Origin: Devosia equisanguinis
Lineage (GTDB): Bacteria; Pseudomonadota; Alphaproteobacteria; Rhizobiales; Devosiaceae
Assembly (NCBI RefSeq): GCF_900631955.1
Contig: NZ_UZWD01000026.1
Location: forward strand, 1-64,000
Direction: 5' to 3'
Length of the DNA: 64,000 bases
Made by a program: the position numbers and the translations under genes. Every line of letters begins with the position of its first letter. The stretch's first letter is position 1. The notes below the pieces were generated by a model that was not told where the DNA came from, did not search any database, and saw only the letters and a list, made by a program, of their open reading frames with translations. This document shows positions 10,054 to 20,202 of this stretch, piece after piece.

Positions 10054-11328
10054 ATGACCAAGATCACCGCCCTTACCACCCACGATTTGCGCTTCCCGAC
10101 TTCTCAGTCGCTGGATGGCTCGGATGCGATGAATCCCGATCCCGACTACTCGGCCGCCTATGTGGTGCTGGGCACCGATGGCGCCCATGAGGGGCATGGG
10201 CTGACCTTCACCATCGGTCGTGGCAATGAGGTGGTGTGCACGGCCATCAAGGCGCTGACCGATCGTGTCGTCGGCCTGGACCTCGCCTGGATCGCCGAGA
10301 ATCCCGGACGTTTCTGGCGCCATGTCACTGGCGACAGCCAGCTGCGCTGGATCGGGCCGGACAAGGGCGCCATGCATCTGGCCACTGGCGCTGTGGTCAA
10401 TGCGGTGTGGGATCTCTTGGCAAAGGAGGCCGGAAAGCCGGTCTGGCTCTATGTCGCCGAAATGAGCCCGGATCAGCTCGTTTCCATCATTGATTTCCGC
10501 TACCTCACCGACGCCATTACCCCCGAAGAGGCTTTGGCCATCTTCAAGGCAGCAGAGGCCGGCAAGGCTGACCGCATCGCCAAGCTACGTCAGGAAGGTT
10601 ACCCCTGCTATACCACCTCGGCCGGTTGGCTGGGCTATTCCAATGAGAAGCTGACGCGCCTCGCCACCGAGGCGGTGGAAAGTGGCTTTACCCATATCAA
10701 GATGAAGGTTGGCCGCGACCTCGAAGACGACATCAGACGCCTGGAAATTGTCCGTTCGATCATGGGGCCTGATCGATACCTGATGATCGACGCCAACCAG
10801 GTCTGGGAAGTCGACCAGGCGGTCGAGTGGGTCAACCAGCTCGAGCGCTTCAATCCGTACTTCATCGAAGAACCCACCAGTCCCGACGATGTCGAAGGTC
10901 ATCGCAAGATTCGCGACGCCATCGCCCCGGTAAAGGTCGCTACCGGCGAGATGTGCCAGAACCGCATTCTCTTCAAGCAGTTCATCACCCGAGACGCCAT
11001 CGATGTGGTTCAGATCGATGCCTGCCGCATCGGTGGCCTCAACGAAGTGCTTTCTGTGCTGCTGATGGCGGCCAAATATGGCAAACCGGTTTGGCCGCAT
11101 GCTGGCGGCGTCGGCCTCTGCGAATATGTGCAGCACCTGTCGATGATCGATTATCTGGCGGTCTCGGGCAGCAAGGATGGCCGGGTGATCGAGTTTGTCG
11201 ATCACCTGCACGAACACTTCCTTGATCCCTGCACCATCAAGAACGCCGCCTACATGCCGCCGGAGCGGGCCGGCTTTTCCATCGAGATGAAGCCTGACTC
11301 CATCGCGCAGAACACCTTTGCAGGATAA
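10054..11328 (+). CDS. fucD: L-fuconate dehydratase
   Basis: This 424-residue enolase-superfamily protein matches L-fuconate dehydratase closely. The N-terminus has LRFPTSQSLDGSDAMNPDPD and the GHGLTFTIGRGNE segment characteristic of this family, and the barrel carries Lys216, Lys218, Asp246, Asn248, Glu272, Glu299 and His349, the expected catalytic and Mg2+-binding set. It converts L-fuconate to 2-keto-3-deoxy-L-fuconate. The ATG at 10054 is preferred over an upstream in-frame start because the protein then begins at the conserved family start. It lies 171 bp after the SDR, with no strong promoter visible in the gap. This is the firmest pathway marker for the left part of the window. Confidence 0.92.
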   Translation: MTKITALTTHDLRFPTSQSLDGSDAMNPDPDYSAAYVVLGTDGAHEGHGLTFTIGRGNEVVCTAIKALTDRVVGLDLAWIAENPGRFWRHVTGDSQLRWIGPDKGAMHLATGAVVNAVWDLLAKEAGKPVWLYVAEMSPDQLVSIIDFRYLTDAITPEEALAIFKAAEAGKADRIAKLRQEGYPCYTTSAGWLGYSNEKLTRLATEAVESGFTHIKMKVGRDLEDDIRRLEIVRSIMGPDRYLMIDANQVWEVDQAVEWVNQLERFNPYFIEEPTSPDDVEGHRKIRDAIAPVKVATGEMCQNRILFKQFITRDAIDVVQIDACRIGGLNEVLSVLLMAAKYGKPVWPHAGGVGLCEYVQHLSMIDYLAVSGSKDGRVIEFVDHLHEHFLDPCTIKNAAYMPPERAGFSIEMKPDSIAQNTFAG

Positions 11329-11467
11329 GGCTCCGCCACCGCTCACCAAGGTGCCTGTGTGACGACGAGACGCGCTCCCGGCTGGGGAGCGCGCCACAAG
11401 ACGGGTTGTTCTGTCACCGATCTTGGCTAGGGTCGTTGCGACGATAAACCAAAGCCTTGGGGTGTTC

Positions 11468-12820
11468 ATGGCAGTAAACGCGGCGCCTGCGAAATCGGTG
11501 GTCATTGTCGGCGGTGGAGCCAGCGGCGTGCTGCTCGCGGCTCATCTGCTGCGCAGCGACGATCCCGATCTGCGCATCACCTTGATCGAAAAGCAGGGGC
11601 GTTTCGGCCAGGGCCTGGCCTATTCGGCGCTGCAGCGCGATCACCGCGTCAACGTCCCGGCACGCGGCATGAGCGCCTTTGCTGACGAGCCTGGGCATTT
11701 CTGGACCTGGTTGCAGCAGCATCAGCCCGGCAAATACGCCAGCTCATGGGTCTTCGTTCCGCGCCGCCTCTACGGCACATACCTAGAGGACGTACTGCGC
11801 CAGGCCGCCTCGCGCATCCCCGGCCGGCTGGTTGTGCTCTCCGAAGAGGCCGAGGCCCTTGAGACACGAGGCAATGGCGTTTCTGTTCGCCTTGGCAATG
11901 GCACAAGCGTAAGCGCACGCTGGGGTGTGCTCGCCGTTGGGCACGAGACCCAGCCGGCACGGGGCAGGGGCATAGCTGTGCGCGCCGGGTCGGATCAGGA
12001 TACGCCGCTCGATCCCGACGCCCCAGTGATGATCCTTGGATCCGGCCTCAGCATGGTCGACGCCTGGGTGTCGCTCTCCGAAGCGCGCCACCGTGGCCCG
12101 ATCACCGTGGTGTCGCGCAATGGCCTCCTGCCGCTGGCGCATAAGGACGTGTCGACCCTCGAGATCGACGCGGCTGATGTTCCCTTCGGCAAGAGCCTCT
12201 CGGCACTGACCCATTGGTTCCGCAAACTGGTCCGAGATACCGAGGCGCTTGGCGGCAACTGGCGCAGCGTCGTGGATGGCCTGCGCCCATACAACCAGCG
12301 CCTTTGGCAGAGCTGGCCCAAGACGGAGAAGCGGCAGTTCCTCCGTCATATCCGCCCGTGGTGGAACGTGCATCGCCATCGCCTGCCGCCTGACCTGCAT
12401 GAAGGGCTGGTGCGGGCTATCGAGGCGGGACAGGTGCGGCTGGTCGCGGCCGAATTCATGGGGATCGAGCGAGCCGGGGAGGGCGTGCGCGCCACCATCC
12501 GACCGCGCGGTTCCGCCGCCAGGCAGTCGCTCGATGTCGCCCGCGTTTACGATTGCGGTGGCGTCAGCGTCGATGTCCGCGCTAGCGCCAACCCGATCAT
12601 CCAGCAGCTGATCCACACCGGCGCGGCGCGTCCGGACCCCATGCATATCGGTCTCGACGTCGATGACAATTGTGCGCTCATTGCCGAGGACGGCACCGTC
12701 TCGCCTCGGGTGCGTGTGGTTGGGCCGCTGACGCGCGGACGGTATTTCGAAATCGAAGCTGTTCCTGACATCCGCGTGCAGTGCGCCGCTCTGGCCAAAT
12801 CGCTGTTGGCGCCGTCCTGA
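11468..12820 (+). CDS. FAD/NAD(P)-binding protein
   Basis: A 450-residue flavoprotein-like sequence starting with a dinucleotide-binding motif VVIVGGGASGVLLAAHLL (residues about 9-26) and a second nucleotide-binding strand (VMILGSGLSMVDAWVSL) near residue 185, as in the FAD_NAD_binding_9 group. An HRVNVPARGMSAFADEP segment is characteristic of that group. The reaction is unknown. It precedes the sulfate permease genes on the same strand, with a 185-bp gap, so a link to sulfur metabolism is possible but only contextual. Confidence 0.7.
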   Translation: MAVNAAPAKSVVIVGGGASGVLLAAHLLRSDDPDLRITLIEKQGRFGQGLAYSALQRDHRVNVPARGMSAFADEPGHFWTWLQQHQPGKYASSWVFVPRRLYGTYLEDVLRQAASRIPGRLVVLSEEAEALETRGNGVSVRLGNGTSVSARWGVLAVGHETQPARGRGIAVRAGSDQDTPLDPDAPVMILGSGLSMVDAWVSLSEARHRGPITVVSRNGLLPLAHKDVSTLEIDAADVPFGKSLSALTHWFRKLVRDTEALGGNWRSVVDGLRPYNQRLWQSWPKTEKRQFLRHIRPWWNVHRHRLPPDLHEGLVRAIEAGQVRLVAAEFMGIERAGEGVRATIRPRGSAARQSLDVARVYDCGGVSVDVRASANPIIQQLIHTGAARPDPMHIGLDVDDNCALIAEDGTVSPRVRVVGPLTRGRYFEIEAVPDIRVQCAALAKSLLAPS

Positions 12821-13005
12821 TCAAGGCAAGGCCGTTCTTTCGATCTGTCGGGGGCCAGGCAAAAGGATTTTCTAGCGGAACGGGAAAACTCGGCCGCTGC
12901 TTCCTTGTGAAACTCTACCCTGTCGCTAGGGTTTGCTGAGTTCAGCAGCGGCAGGCCGATGACCGGTTCAACAGCGATTTTTCATGACTGCAGCGGGGCA
13001 GGGCG

Positions 13006-13851
13006 ATGAGTGCGCGCACCCGGTTTCGCCAGCCCAATGTCATTCCCGGCTTCGGGCTGACCTTTGGCTTCACCCTCGTCTATTTTTCGCTGATCATTCT
13101 GATCCCGATGGTGGCGCTGGTCTTGCGCGCCACAGGGCTGGGTTGGAGCGGCTTCTGGGCAGTGGCGCTCGATTCGCGTGTGCTGGCTTCCCTGCGCACC
13201 AGCTTTGTCACAGCGCTCATCGCTGCCGGCATCAATGTGGTTTTCGGTACGCTGATCGCCTGGATCCTCGTGCGCTATCGCTTTCCGGGCCGGCGCATTG
13301 TCGACGCCTTCGTCGATCTGCCCTTCGCGCTGCCCACTGCCGTGGCAGGCATTGCGCTGACCGCAATCTATGCACCCAATGGCTTTGTTGGCCAACTGGT
13401 GGCGCCGCTCGGCATCCGCATCGCCTATACGCCGCTGGGCATCACCATCGCCATGATCTTCATCGGCCTGCCCTTTGTGGTGCGGACCATCCAGCCCATT
13501 CTCGAAGAGACCAGCCACGAGGTCGAGGAGGCGTCGGCTACGCTCGGCGCCAACCGGCTCCAAACCATTTCGCGGGTGCTGCTGCCGGGTCTGGCCCCCG
13601 CCATCCTCACGGGCTTCGCACTCGCCTTTGCTCGAGCGGTTGGTGAATACGGCTCGGTGATCTTTATCGCTGGCAATATTCCCTTCGTTTCCGAAATCAC
13701 GCCTCTACTGATCGTCATCCGCCTCGAGGAATACAACTATGCCGGGGCGGCGGTGATCGCGACGATCATGCTGGCAATTTCCTTCTCCATGCTCTTCGTC
13801 ATCAATCTGATCCAGGCCTGGAGCCGCAGGAGATATGGCTATGGCAACTAG
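13006..13851 (+). CDS. cysT: Sulfate/thiosulfate ABC transporter permease CysT
   Basis: The 281-residue inner-membrane protein has six membrane segments and the CysT/CysU-type EAA region ([20 protein letters not shown]) and the [18 protein letters not shown] segment found in sulfate, thiosulfate and molybdate permeases. It should form the channel with CysW, encoded next with a short overlap. A GGGGCAGGG purine-rich site precedes the ATG. Neither a CysA ATPase nor a binding protein is adjacent; the sulfate-binding protein gene is about 8 kb downstream. Confidence 0.88.
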   Translation: MSARTRFRQPNVIPGFGLTFGFTLVYFSLIILIPMVALVLRATGLGWSGFWAVALDSRVLASLRTSFVTALIAAGINVVFGTLIAWILVRYRFPGRRIVDAFVDLPFALPTAVAGIALTAIYAPNGFVGQLVAPLGIRIAYTPLGITIAMIFIGLPFVVRTIQPILEETSHEVEEASATLGANRLQTISRVLLPGLAPAILTGFALAFARAVGEYGSVIFIAGNIPFVSEITPLLIVIRLEEYNYAGAAVIATIMLAISFSMLFVINLIQAWSRRRYGYGN

Positions 13852-14710
13852 GCTCGCAGCGCGGCGACAGCCTTCGCCCACCAATGAACCGCTCTGGGTC
13901 AGAGTGACGCTGATCCTGGTAGGCATGGTGTTTCTGGCGCTGTTTCTGGTTTTGCCGCTGATTGCGGTGTTTTCAGAGGCATTTCGCCAAGGTTTCGGCG
14001 CCTATTTCGCCGCACTCAATACCGCAGATGCCCAATCGGCCATCCGGCTGACGCTCTTGGTCGCCGCTATTGCCGTGCCTCTTAATCTCGTTTTTGGCGT
14101 CTGCGCCTCCTGGGCCATTGCCAAGTTCGAGTTCAAGGGCAAAGCCTTTCTGATCACGCTGATCGATCTGCCTTTTTCGGTGTCGCCGGTGATCTCTGGC
14201 CTGGTCTATGTGCTGCTCTTCGGCACCGGCAGCGTGCTCGGCCCCTGGCTGAAATCCTACAATATCGAAATCTTGTTCGCCGTGCCCGGCATCGTGCTGG
14301 CCACGATCTTCGTCACCTTTCCCTTCGTCGCACGCGAGCTCATTCCGCTGATGCAGGATCAGGGCAATGGCGACGAAGAGGCAGCTCTGTCGCTGGGCGC
14401 ATCAGGCTGGCAGACCTTCTGGCGCGTTACCCTGCCCAATATCAAATGGGGTCTGCTCTATGGTGTCTTGCTCTGCAACGCGCGGGCCATGGGCGAGTTT
14501 GGCGCTGTTGCCGTGGTTTCGGGCAAGATCCGCGGCCAGACCACCACCATGCCGCTGCAAGTCGAGATGTTCTACAATGAATATCAAGGCACCGCCGCCT
14601 TCGCCTTGGCGTCGTTGCTGGCCCTCCTTGCCCTTGTCACGCTGGTGCTTAAGACCACCCTGGAGTGGCGCTTCGGTGCTGAATTGGCCGCCACCGGCCG
14701 CGGCCATTGA
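13841..14710 (+). CDS. cysW: Sulfate/thiosulfate ABC transporter permease CysW
   Basis: A permease of about 289 residues paired with CysT, with six membrane segments, the [24 protein letters not shown] loop and the [19 protein letters not shown] block typical of CysW. I prefer the second of two in-frame ATGs (13841 rather than 13835) because AGGAG lies eight bases before it. It overlaps the end of cysT, so the two are translationally coupled. The usual next gene, cysA, is missing: a convergent enolase-family gene ends 63 bp downstream. Confidence 0.88.
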   Translation: MATRLAARRQPSPTNEPLWVRVTLILVGMVFLALFLVLPLIAVFSEAFRQGFGAYFAALNTADAQSAIRLTLLVAAIAVPLNLVFGVCASWAIAKFEFKGKAFLITLIDLPFSVSPVISGLVYVLLFGTGSVLGPWLKSYNIEILFAVPGIVLATIFVTFPFVARELIPLMQDQGNGDEEAALSLGASGWQTFWRVTLPNIKWGLLYGVLLCNARAMGEFGAVAVVSGKIRGQTTTMPLQVEMFYNEYQGTAAFALASLLALLALVTLVLKTTLEWRFGAELAATGRGH

Positions 14711-14773
14711 GGCGAGGTATCGAGGCCTTGCCGCAGGGTTAGTCCCCGCGACAAGGCGCATTCGATCGTCAGC

Positions 14774-15931
14774 TCACGCGAACCAGGTCGTTCCCGGATA
14801 CTGATGCGCCCGCGCCACGTCCTCGTTGAGTTCGAGGCCGATGCCCGGCCGATCGGAAAGCTTGATCTTGCCGTCCCTGATGATGTCGCCGCCATCGGTG
14901 ATGGTCGACCAATAGTCGCGATGGAACCAGTGGAATTCCAGCACCAGGAAATTGGGGATCGTGGCACAGACATGGGCCGATGCCATGGTGCCGATGGGCG
15001 AGGAGACGTTGTGCGGCGCGAAGGGGATTGAGTAGAGATCGGCCAGTTCCGCAATCTTGCGGCATTCCGACAAGCCGCCGCATTTGGGAATGTCGGGCAT
15101 GATGATATCCACCGCCTGCTGTTCGAGCAGCTTGCGGAAGCCATGGCGCAGATAGAGGTTCTCGCCGGCGCAGATCGGCGTCGACGTGCTGCGCGTAATC
15201 TCCGCCATGACATCGATATTCTCCGGCGGGATTGGTTCTTCAAGCCACATGAGCTGGAGATGCTCGAGATCGCGCGCCAGGCGGATGGCGCTGTGCTTGT
15301 CGAGCCGCGTATGCAGATCGCAGGCGACCTCGACGTCCTTGCCGGCAGCCTTGACCACCATTTCGGCCAGTTCGACCATGCGGTCATGCTCCCACTTGTT
15401 GGGAGTCATGTTGAACTTGTCTTTGACATACCAGCCGGTTTCGCTGCCGGTGTGTCCATAGGCGCGGATGTCGAGATCCACCTTTAGTGCCTTGAAGCCG
15501 GCCTCGAGCACCTGGTCCACCTCGCGCTGGACCTCGTCCATGTTCATGCCGGGCGAGACCTCGCAGTCGCAATAGACGCGGATATCGTCGCGGAACTTGC
15601 CGCCCATCAGTTCATAGACCGGCACCTCGAGCGCCTTGCCCTTGAGATCCCAGAGCGCGATCTCGACGCCGGTAAGCGCGGTGATCAACGCACCGGCAAA
15701 GCCGCCTTCGAACACCAGGCTCCGCCTGATATCCTCAAAAATGGCGTCAATGGCGAAGGGATCGCGCCCGATCAGCATCGCCGCCATTTCTTTCTCGATA
15801 ATGGCGATGGCCTGGTGGCCGCCATGCACGCATTCCCCCAGCCCGGTAATGCCGGCGTCAGTTTCGACGCGAACCCACAAATGCATGCAATGGCCGACCG
15901 TCGCCGCCGTTTTGACGGATGTGATCTTCAC
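14774..15931 (-). CDS. Enolase-superfamily sugar-acid dehydratase (galactonate dehydratase-like)
   Basis: A 385-residue mandelate-racemase-family protein. Instead of the KxK-DxN pattern it has Lys150-Val-Asp152 and the Asp205-Leu-His207 pair, with metal ligands Asp205, Glu231 and Glu257, then Asp280 and His307 in APHN. An Asp-x-His pair is the mark of the D-galactonate/gluconate dehydratase subgroup, which removes water from aldonic acids to give 2-keto-3-deoxy acids. The start is GTG, with GAGGAGA upstream. It follows a GntR regulator and a sugar ABC importer on the same strand, suggesting that the importer brings in a sugar acid that this enzyme dehydrates. The exact acid is not known. Confidence 0.78.
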   Translation of the reverse strand: MKITSVKTAATVGHCMHLWVRVETDAGITGLGECVHGGHQAIAIIEKEMAAMLIGRDPFAIDAIFEDIRRSLVFEGGFAGALITALTGVEIALWDLKGKALEVPVYELMGGKFRDDIRVYCDCEVSPGMNMDEVQREVDQVLEAGFKALKVDLDIRAYGHTGSETGWYVKDKFNMTPNKWEHDRMVELAEMVVKAAGKDVEVACDLHTRLDKHSAIRLARDLEHLQLMWLEEPIPPENIDVMAEITRSTSTPICAGENLYLRHGFRKLLEQQAVDIIMPDIPKCGGLSECRKIAELADLYSIPFAPHNVSSPIGTMASAHVCATIPNFLVLEFHWFHRDYWSTITDGGDIIRDGKIKLSDRPGIGLELNEDVARAHQYPGTTWFA

Positions 15932-15955
15932 TCCGATGTCTCCTCAAAGCCTTGC

Positions 15956-16729
15956 CTAACCCTGGTCGGACAAATCCCGATCCACGGCCTCCTCCGCCGA
16001 ATCCTCGAAGAATGCGATGCCGATATGCAGGTGTGACTGCAGGGCATACTGGTATCGGATCCGGTCCCTCTGCTCCAACGCGTCGACCACGGCAGCGTGC
16101 TGCTCATAGGTGTCGCCTGTGAAGTTGTGCAGTTCTTTGGCCCGCTCCATGATCCGGATGATCACCGGCTTCATGATCCCATAGACGTCGCGCACCGCGC
16201 GATTGTCGAGAATGGACACAATGCGAAGATGGAAGCGGAAATCCAGCTCCGATGCTTCCGCGATTGTCCCGGCGGCGCGCAACTGATCGTTGATGCGACG
16301 CATCTCCGCGATATCCTCGGGACGCATGAGGTCGAACAGCGTATCCACCGACCCGACCTCGATCAGCCGCCGAAATCCCTGGATATCATTGAAGGTCCGG
16401 CGGGAAATATCGAGCGTATTGAAAGAGAACAGGTCGAGTGCCCGTTCCATGCGGTCATCGATGATGGTGGCGCCAACCTTTGGGCGAACCGACACCACGC
16501 CATAGGCCTTGAGGATACGCATGGCTTCGCGCACCGTGTTGCGGCTGGCCTGAAACCGTTCGCACAGCTCGCGCTCGGTGGGCAGGCTGTCACCAACCAC
16601 CAGGCCACCATCGGCGATCAGGCCGCGGATCTTGAGCACCATGGCATCTACGGCAGAGGGAATGGAGCTGCGCACAACCGAAGCGTTGAGCCCATTGCCG
16701 ACCATTCCCATCCGCGGCAGATCGGTCAT
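15956..16729 (-). CDS. GntR family regulator, FCD (FadR) subgroup
   Basis: The 257-residue protein has an N-terminal GntR winged helix (residues about 28-95, with LPTERELCERFQASRNTVREAMRIL) and a C-terminal FCD ligand-binding domain with the expected Asp and His metal-binding positions (DFRFH, and a later HAAVVDAL). FCD regulators usually sense sugar acids and repress their catabolic operons. Its start overlaps the stop of the fused permease by four bases, so it is part of the importer operon and probably represses it, perhaps through the TTTTGTCCCA motifs in the divergent promoter at 20339-20417. Confidence 0.88.
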   Translation of the reverse strand: MTDLPRMGMVGNGLNASVVRSSIPSAVDAMVLKIRGLIADGGLVVGDSLPTERELCERFQASRNTVREAMRILKAYGVVSVRPKVGATIIDDRMERALDLFSFNTLDISRRTFNDIQGFRRLIEVGSVDTLFDLMRPEDIAEMRRINDQLRAAGTIAEASELDFRFHLRIVSILDNRAVRDVYGIMKPVIIRIMERAKELHNFTGDTYEQHAAVVDALEQRDRIRYQYALQSHLHIGIAFFEDSAEEAVDRDLSDQG

Positions 16730-18687
16730 CCCTTGACGGCTCCAACGGTCAGCCCTTCGGACAGGAAGCGCTGGGCATAGACATAGAGGATGGCCACCGG
16801 CACGGCCGTAAGAAGCGATGCAGCCATCAGCTTGCCCCAGGGCAGGATGTCGCCAACCACCAGCGACTGCAGGCCGATCGGCAGGGTGCGCAGGGATTCA
16901 CTGGTGATGAAGACGAAGGCAAAGAGGAACTCGTTCCAGGCGTTGGTGAAGGCGAACAGGGTCACCGAGAGAATGGCGGGTGCCGCCAGCGGCAGGGTGA
17001 TCCGCCAGAAGATATAGAGGCGGCTGGCGCCGTCAATGCGTGCTGCTTCCTCCAGCTCCACCGGAATGGAGCGGAAGTAGCCCATCAATACCCAGGTCGC
17101 GAACGGCAGGAGGAAGGTGGGGTAAGTGATGATCAGCGCCGTGTGGCTGTTGATAACGCCCAGATTGGTCAGCGTCTGATAGAGCGGGATGAATAGCAGC
17201 GTACCCGGCAACAGGTAGGTGATCAGCAGCAGCGTGGTCAACAAGCCCGCGCTACGGAAGCGCAGGCGCGAGAGGGCATAGGCTGCCAGCGACGCCAGGG
17301 CGACCGAAACTAGCGTGCTCACCGCGGCCACGAAGGCCGAGTTCATCAGCCAGGTCAGGAACGGAGTGTCATTGAGCAGTGAGGTGTATTGGTCCAGCGT
17401 CGGGGGATCGGGCCAGAAGATCGAGCGGCGCTCACTGATCTGCGGGGTCGATTTAAGCGAGGTGGTGACGATCCAGTAGAATGGGAAGATCACGAAAGCC
17501 AGGAACGGCACCAGCACCAAAAATCGAGCGAACGGGCCGGCATTTGATCGCGCCGCATGGCGCAGGATCGGCTGCGTCGCGGGGCGGCCGGTGGCCACGC
17601 GCACGCGCCGCACGATCCATTCCAGACCGGCGAAAATCAGCTGGATGGGCAGGAAGATGATGTCGATGATGACATTGACCAGCCAGGTTGCGCCCGACAG
17701 CAGCCGGTCGGCGAAGCCGGGACCACGCTCGGATGCGCCGTCACGCTTGTCGTCCTGGCGCATAAAGCGGGCCAATAACCAGATCAGGATGGCCATCAGC
17801 GGTGCCACCGAGAAAGCGATGGCAATGCCTGGACCATATTGCAGCGAGCCCAGGGCCTTTTCATAGGCGAGGATGGAGTAAAGCTTCGTCGCGCCGCTTG
17901 GGCCGCCGCCTGTCATCAGAAAGGGCAGGCCAAACTGGTTGAAGGTGGAAATGAACGACAGCAGCAGGGTGACCACGATCACGTAGCGCAAGCTGGGCAG
18001 CGTGACGTTGCGGAACCGCTGCACGGCATTGGCGCCGTCCACCTGCGCGGCTTCGATCTGCTCCTTGTCCACGGCTTTGAGGCCGGCAAGCAGCAGCAGG
18101 ACGAAGAACGGGATGCCCTTCCACACATTGACCGAAATGACGCTGGCCATCGCCATGTTGGGATCGGACAACCAGCCCAGCGGCCGATCGATGATCCCGA
18201 CCCCTTGCAGGATAGGGTTGAGGCCGCCGAATAGCGGATCGTAGATGCTCTTCCAGGCCAAGGCAGTGACGATTTCCGGCACGATCCAGGGCAACAGCAT
18301 GATACCGCTCAACAGGCTGCGGAAAGGCAGCCGGCTGTTGAGGATCAGCGCTACTGTCATGCCGATGACGAATTTCAGGGTCAGCGACCAGAACGTGAAC
18401 TGGATGGTGTTCTGCATGGCCTGCAGAAAATCGCTACTGGTCCACAGCCGCTCATAATTGCGCATGCCGACATTGACGGTCTCGCCCGTGAGATAGTTCA
18501 GCGAGGTCGTACTGATGAAGATGGCGCTGACAAAGGGCCAGAAGATCAGCAGCGCCATGATCAGAACCATGGGCAAGACGAACAGATAACCGACTTTCCA
18601 GTCGGTTCCGAACAGGTTTTCCAAACGCTTCTTGAAGCTTGGTTGCCTGCGGGCAGAAGCCATCGGCAAGCTCATTCGATCGTCCAT
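16726..18687 (-). CDS. Fused ABC sugar permease (MalF-like plus MalG-like in one chain)
   Basis: A single reading frame of about 653 residues contains two complete ABC permeases normally made as separate proteins. The N-terminal half (about 20-325) is MalF-like, with EAA loop EQIEAAQVDGANAVQRFRNV; the C-terminal half (about 405-653) is MalG-like, with EAA loop VELEEAARIDGASRLYIFWRI. They are joined by a linker of roughly 75 residues containing an extra hydrophobic stretch (about 340-365) and a basic segment. No stop or frameshift is visible, so the fusion looks genuine. The start at 18687 follows GGAGA; 18699 is the alternative. It serves the importer with the binding protein at 18805 and the ATPase at 20582. 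Confidence 0.85.
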   Translation of the reverse strand: MDDRMSLPMASARRQPSFKKRLENLFGTDWKVGYLFVLPMVLIMALLIFWPFVSAIFISTTSLNYLTGETVNVGMRNYERLWTSSDFLQAMQNTIQFTFWSLTLKFVIGMTVALILNSRLPFRSLLSGIMLLPWIVPEIVTALAWKSIYDPLFGGLNPILQGVGIIDRPLGWLSDPNMAMASVISVNVWKGIPFFVLLLLAGLKAVDKEQIEAAQVDGANAVQRFRNVTLPSLRYVIVVTLLLSFISTFNQFGLPFLMTGGGPSGATKLYSILAYEKALGSLQYGPGIAIAFSVAPLMAILIWLLARFMRQDDKRDGASERGPGFADRLLSGATWLVNVIIDIIFLPIQLIFAGLEWIVRRVRVATGRPATQPILRHAARSNAGPFARFLVLVPFLAFVIFPFYWIVTTSLKSTPQISERRSIFWPDPPTLDQYTSLLNDTPFLTWLMNSAFVAAVSTLVSVALASLAAYALSRLRFRSAGLLTTLLLITYLLPGTLLFIPLYQTLTNLGVINSHTALIITYPTFLLPFATWVLMGYFRSIPVELEEAARIDGASRLYIFWRITLPLAAPAILSVTLFAFTNAWNEFLFAFVFITSESLRTLPIGLQSLVVGDILPWGKLMAASLLTAVPVAILYVYAQRFLSEGLTVGAVKG

Positions 18688-18804
18688 GCGTGTCTCCATC
18701 GGGTCGGGCGCCCGCCGCAGCGCGCACCAGCCTGAAGCCGAAAGTCCTGAAATTTAAGAGAAAGCGAGCGACGGACGCCGCGAGGCGCCCGTCGAAAAGG
18801 CTGG

Positions 18805-20202
18805 CTACATGATGCCGCCTTCTTCGAAGATCTGGACGATCTTGTTGTGCGCATCCTTGACCGCCTCTTCGGGGGTCATGCGACCGGCGATCACGTTGCC
18901 CATCGACTGTTCCAACACGCCCTGGGCGCGGATGGCATCGATCTGGGCAGCCGGCTTGGCAGGCCAGGAGGGGCCGATGAACGGGTCTTCGATGTCGACC
19001 TGTTCCTTGATGATCGCATAGTTCGAGTCTGCCGAGAGCAGCTCTTCGGTCCACAGGTTTTCGTAAGCCGGCATGAACAGGCCGCCGGCAACAGCTGACA
19101 TCGGCGTGAAATTCGCCGGATCGAGCAGGTCCAGAGCCAGCTTCTTGGCCAGATCGACGTTCGGTGCGCCCTTGAAAATCGTCAGCCAGCCGCCGACGGC
19201 GCCGCCATTGCGATGGTCGCCATTATTGGCCCGCGGCTGCGGCACGAGAACAGTATGCGGGAAGACCGGATTGTTGTCGCGCTTGGAGGCAGCATAGAGC
19301 GAGAAGGCGTTGTGGGTGTAGCCCACCGACCCTGCAAGCCAGGCTTCGTTGTTTGAAATGTCGCCCCAGCTTTCGACACCAGGAGGCAACATGGCAGCAT
19401 ACTTGCCATTGCGGTCGTAGGTTTCGCGCACGAATTCATAGGCAGCGATGGTCTCCGGCGAGTCAAACTCGACCTTGGTGCCGGATTCGTCGGTGAAATG
19501 GCCGCCAAAGGCGTTGAGAATGGCTGATGCCACACCCCAGCCGTCACCGGACTGGTTCACGGTCAGGCCCCAGCCATAAAACCCATTATCAGGATCGGAA
19601 ATCGCCAGAGCGGCTTCGCGGCGTTCTTCCCAGGTGTTCAGCGTCGAGACGTCGATGCCCTTCTCGGCCAGCTTGTCGCCCCGGAAGAATGCGCCTGTGG
19701 TGTTGGCGATGAACGGCACGGCGACCCAGCGCCCGTCGATCTTGCCGATGCTCTCGGCATTGATGCCGCGCATGACATTGCCGTAACGCTTGATGGCGTC
19801 CTCGACCACGTCGTTGACGTCTTCGAGCAGCCCAAGCAAGTGCATCTGCGGGATGGAAACCGTGCTGGTGTAGGCCAGGTCAGGCGGATTTCCGGCCTTT
19901 ACCGCTGCAGACATCTTACCGAGGAAGTCACCGAACGATTCCGGGTTGGTCGTGGAGATATCGAGCTGCGCATTGTTGGCCGCAGCGAACTTGGTGACGG
20001 TGTCGCGGAACAGGTTCTGCGCCGCTTCGAAATATTCCGTGCGGTGGATGACAGTCAGTTTGCCAGCGGCGCCCTGCGGCAGCTCTTCCTCCGGTTTGTC
20101 CTGTGCAAATGCCGGCAGGCCATGCGCAGCTGCCCAAAGGCCCACGCCAGCGGCGCCGCCTTTCCTCAATACGTCACGGCGATTGAACTTGTCCGACGTC
20201 AT
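18805..20202 (-). CDS. Sugar ABC transporter substrate-binding protein, Tat-type signal
   Basis: A 465-residue solute-binding protein of the sugar family. The N-terminus has a twin-arginine signal: FNRRDVLRKGG followed by a hydrophobic stretch and a likely AFA cleavage site near residue 32. The body has the usual domains with a conserved GGWLTIFKGAPN segment near the C-terminal third. It begins the minus-strand operon that continues with the fused permease, GntR regulator and dehydratase, and is divergent from the matching ATPase gene. The ligand is probably a sugar or aldonic acid, by context. Confidence 0.85.
   Translation of the reverse strand: MTSDKFNRRDVLRKGGAAGVGLWAAAHGLPAFAQDKPEEELPQGAAGKLTVIHRTEYFEAAQNLFRDTVTKFAAANNAQLDISTTNPESFGDFLGKMSAAVKAGNPPDLAYTSTVSIPQMHLLGLLEDVNDVVEDAIKRYGNVMRGINAESIGKIDGRWVAVPFIANTTGAFFRGDKLAEKGIDVSTLNTWEERREAALAISDPDNGFYGWGLTVNQSGDGWGVASAILNAFGGHFTDESGTKVEFDSPETIAAYEFVRETYDRNGKYAAMLPPGVESWGDISNNEAWLAGSVGYTHNAFSLYAASKRDNNPVFPHTVLVPQPRANNGDHRNGGAVGGWLTIFKGAPNVDLAKKLALDLLDPANFTPMSAVAGGLFMPAYENLWTEELLSADSNYAIIKEQVDIEDPFIGPSWPAKPAAQIDAIRAQGVLEQSMGNVIAGRMTPEEAVKDAHNKIVQIFEEGGIM

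Noticed and set aside
10585-11505. Minus-strand frame opposite L-fuconate dehydratase
   Set aside because: The plus-strand gene has all catalytic residues; the antisense product has no family features.
12821-13005. Sulfur-related riboswitch upstream of cysT
   Set aside because: The gap has only a short ACCCT/AGGGT inverted repeat and no recognisable SAM riboswitch core.
14711-14773. Terminator between cysW and the convergent dehydratase gene
   Set aside because: CCTTG/CAAGG with a GC-rich inner pairing can fold, but the stem is interrupted and lacks a T-run, so I do not list it as a feature.
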